From the NCBI GenBank assembly GCA_028717045.1, contig JAQUON010000086.1, positions 1-5,646 of the forward strand: a stretch of 5,646 nucleotides of DNA, read 5' to 3'. Origin of the DNA: Candidatus Omnitrophota bacterium. Lineage in GTDB: Bacteria; Omnitrophota; Gorgyraeia; Gygaellales; Profunditerraquicolaceae. Shown in pieces: positions 4,937 through 5,646 of this stretch (within the stretch, counting starts at the first letter, position 1; each line of letters starts with the position of its first letter). A program made the translations under genes and the position numbers. Below the pieces are notes generated by a model. The model had not been told where the DNA came from. It saw only the letters and a list, made by a program, of their open reading frames with translations, and did no database searches.

Positions 4937-5086
4937 ATGAAATGCAGAGAATTAACGGTATGTGTGCTGGTTTCTGTCCTAATTTTTCTAAGCGGTTGTA
5001 AAAGTGTCCGCGTAGGCGGGTGCGGACAGGTCGGTTCAGTCAAGACATCTGGAGATGTAAGTGTACCTTTGCCTAAGACGAAATAA
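4937..5086 (+). CDS. Small lipoprotein (49 residues)
   Basis: The ATG at 4937 follows AAAGGAG (4922-4928) by eight bases. The translation begins MKCRELTV, continues with a hydrophobic CVLVSVLIF and reaches a textbook lipobox L-S-G-C with the lipidated Cys at residue 21. The mature part is only 29 residues (starting CKSVRVGGCGQVGSV), with a second Cys at 29, and ends PLPKTK. Residue +2 is Lys, not Asp, so outer-membrane sorting would be expected if a Lol system is present. Position between a PH-domain gene (18 bp gap) and a small membrane protein supports a real gene in an envelope operon. I recognise no family. It could be an entericidin-like or stress lipoprotein, but nothing beyond size supports that. 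Confidence 0.8.
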   Translation: MKCRELTVCVLVSVLIFLSGCKSVRVGGCGQVGSVKTSGDVSVPLPKTK

Positions 5087-5104
5087 CCTTGCCTAAAACT
5101 TGCA

Positions 5105-5344
5105 ATGGATAGCGCCCCGCAAGTTAAATGGTACTTTAAGACCTCTTTCCTGATAGTGCTTTTTTTAAGCATCGGCCCCTTTGCGCTGCCTCTTTTGTGG
5201 TTAAACCCCCGGTTCAGCAAGAGAAGCAAGGCAGCCATTACCGTTATTGTGATTATAGCGACTATCGTACTTGGGATCGCAGTTGTCAATTCCATAAAGT
5301 CGATCAGCAATTATTATCAAGAGTTGAGTACAGGAATATTATAG
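5105..5344 (+). CDS. Small two-helix membrane protein with WYFKT...GPFALPL..NPRFS signature
   Basis: This 79-residue protein has KWYFKTSFLIVLFLSIGPFALPLLWLNPRFSKRSKAAI at 8-45 forming a first helix (about 13-33) and a short polar turn, then a second helix at 43-64 and a polar tail NSIKSISNYYQEL. I recall the W-Y-F-x-T ... GP-x-ALPL-x-W-x-NPR-x-S pattern from a widespread uncharacterised family of short bacterial membrane proteins, sometimes attached to a zinc ribbon; none is present here. No Shine-Dalgarno sequence precedes the ATG. The preceding lipoprotein lies in the same frame, separated by its TAA and six codons, so reinitiation after that gene is the likely way it is translated. Function unknown. 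Confidence 0.8.
   Translation: MDSAPQVKWYFKTSFLIVLFLSIGPFALPLLWLNPRFSKRSKAAITVIVIIATIVLGIAVVNSIKSISNYYQELSTGIL
5332..5335 (+). promoter_or_regulatory. Shine-Dalgarno AGGA supporting a GTG start at 5344
   Basis: AGGA lies eight bases before a GTG that shares one base with the preceding stop (TAGTG). The rival ATG at 5365 has only TTGGA close before it. This favours GTG 5344 by translational coupling, with ATG 5365 still possible. Confidence 0.5.
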
Positions 5345-5646
5345 TGCGAAAAGCCGCTTTGGATATGCGAAAAAAACTTATACGGCCGAAAGTTTTTGCG
5401 ATAACGATAATAGCAGTATGTTTTTCTTCAGTCTTAAGCTTTGCGCAGGAGCTTCCGCGCCAGGGCGAATCTATTTCGATCGTTACATATTACCCTTCCC
5501 CTTACGGCAGTTATAACCAGCTGAGCGTAGCAGCAGGTGGCTTGCGTCTGGGAAAAGCACTGGAAAAGGTGCCGGCACACAAATGGACGGATATAGACGC
5601 AAACTCTATGCCCGCAGGCGGCTTATACATTATTACGGTTGTCCCC
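5344..5646 (+). CDS. Secreted protein with YYPSPYGSYNQL motif, 3' end beyond the window
   Basis: The frame is open for 101 codons to the window end. A basic N-terminus (RKKLIRPK) and hydrophobic core (VFAITIIAVCFSSVLS) lead to a likely signal peptidase site after SFA at 34, leaving Q35-ELPRQGESISI. The motif TYYPSPYGSYNQLSVA at 48-63 is one I associate with many secreted or pilin-related proteins of Omnitrophota-type genomes, where it follows the signal peptide directly; this is memory, not a search. The rest (LRLGKALEKVPAHKWTDID, AGGLYIITVVP) shows no catalytic motif. Start choice is GTG 5344 (stop overlap TAGTG, AGGA upstream) or ATG 5365; both leave a usable signal peptide. It closes the visible part of the PH-domain/lipoprotein operon. 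Function unknown. Confidence 0.78.
   Translation, partial: MRKAALDMRKKLIRPKVFAITIIAVCFSSVLSFAQELPRQGESISIVTYYPSPYGSYNQLSVAAGGLRLGKALEKVPAHKWTDIDANSMPAGGLYIITVVP

Noticed and set aside
4834..5310. 158-residue minus-strand ORF across the lipoprotein and two-helix protein
   Set aside because: The plus-strand genes there have a lipobox, membrane helices and RBS support, while this ORF has no family resemblance and spans several gene boundaries.

Overview
The window reads entirely on the + strand and looks like a piece of chromosome from an uncultured Gram-negative-type bacterium. A lipoprotein with a clear lipobox, Sec signal peptides, a bactofilin and a pilin-like periplasmic domain all fit a diderm. 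A bactofilin fused to an excisionase-type HTH, a Yip1/pilin-like protein and a secreted protein carrying the YYPSPYGSYNQL motif are what I would expect from the PVC-affiliated Candidatus Omnitrophota. This placement rests on pattern memory, not a search (about 50% confidence); Elusimicrobia, Nitrospirota or deltaproteobacterial lineages remain possible. I see no phage, plasmid or IS genes.

Region 1 (1-2598) is a tightly packed, probably co-transcribed group of five genes. They are a 5'-truncated MgtC/SapB membrane protein, a bactofilin with a C-terminal HTH, a small tail-anchored HTH protein overlapping it by one base, a DgkA-type lipid kinase 4 bp further on, and a Yip1-type membrane protein ending in a pseudopilin-like domain. 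All five plausibly act at or in the inner membrane. The pair of HTH proteins, one fused to a cytoskeletal polymer and one anchored in the membrane, is the most attractive candidate for an undescribed system here.

Region 2 (2599-3768) is repeat-rich. It holds short direct repeats, a run of 7-bp AC-starting units, a tRNA-like fragment, one AT-rich gene for a secreted NTF2-like protein with a C-terminal helix, and a CAU tRNA (probably elongator Met). The tRNA carries a compensated A19-U56 tertiary pair instead of G19-C56. Its last 11 nt begin a perfect 60-bp tandem duplication, and a third remnant of the tRNA 3' end follows exactly 60 bp later. A strong imperfect hairpin follows, and one of its arms can also pair upstream. 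The tRNA-like fragment before the AT-rich gene and the real tRNA behind it bracket that gene, which suggests past recombination at tRNA sequences.

Region 3 (3769-5646) is a second envelope operon. It has two adjacent YdbS-like membrane PH-domain proteins, a 49-residue lipoprotein, a 79-residue two-helix membrane protein in the same frame as the lipoprotein, and the start of a secreted protein that runs off the window. No enzyme is recognisable in region 3, so its function can only be described as envelope-associated.
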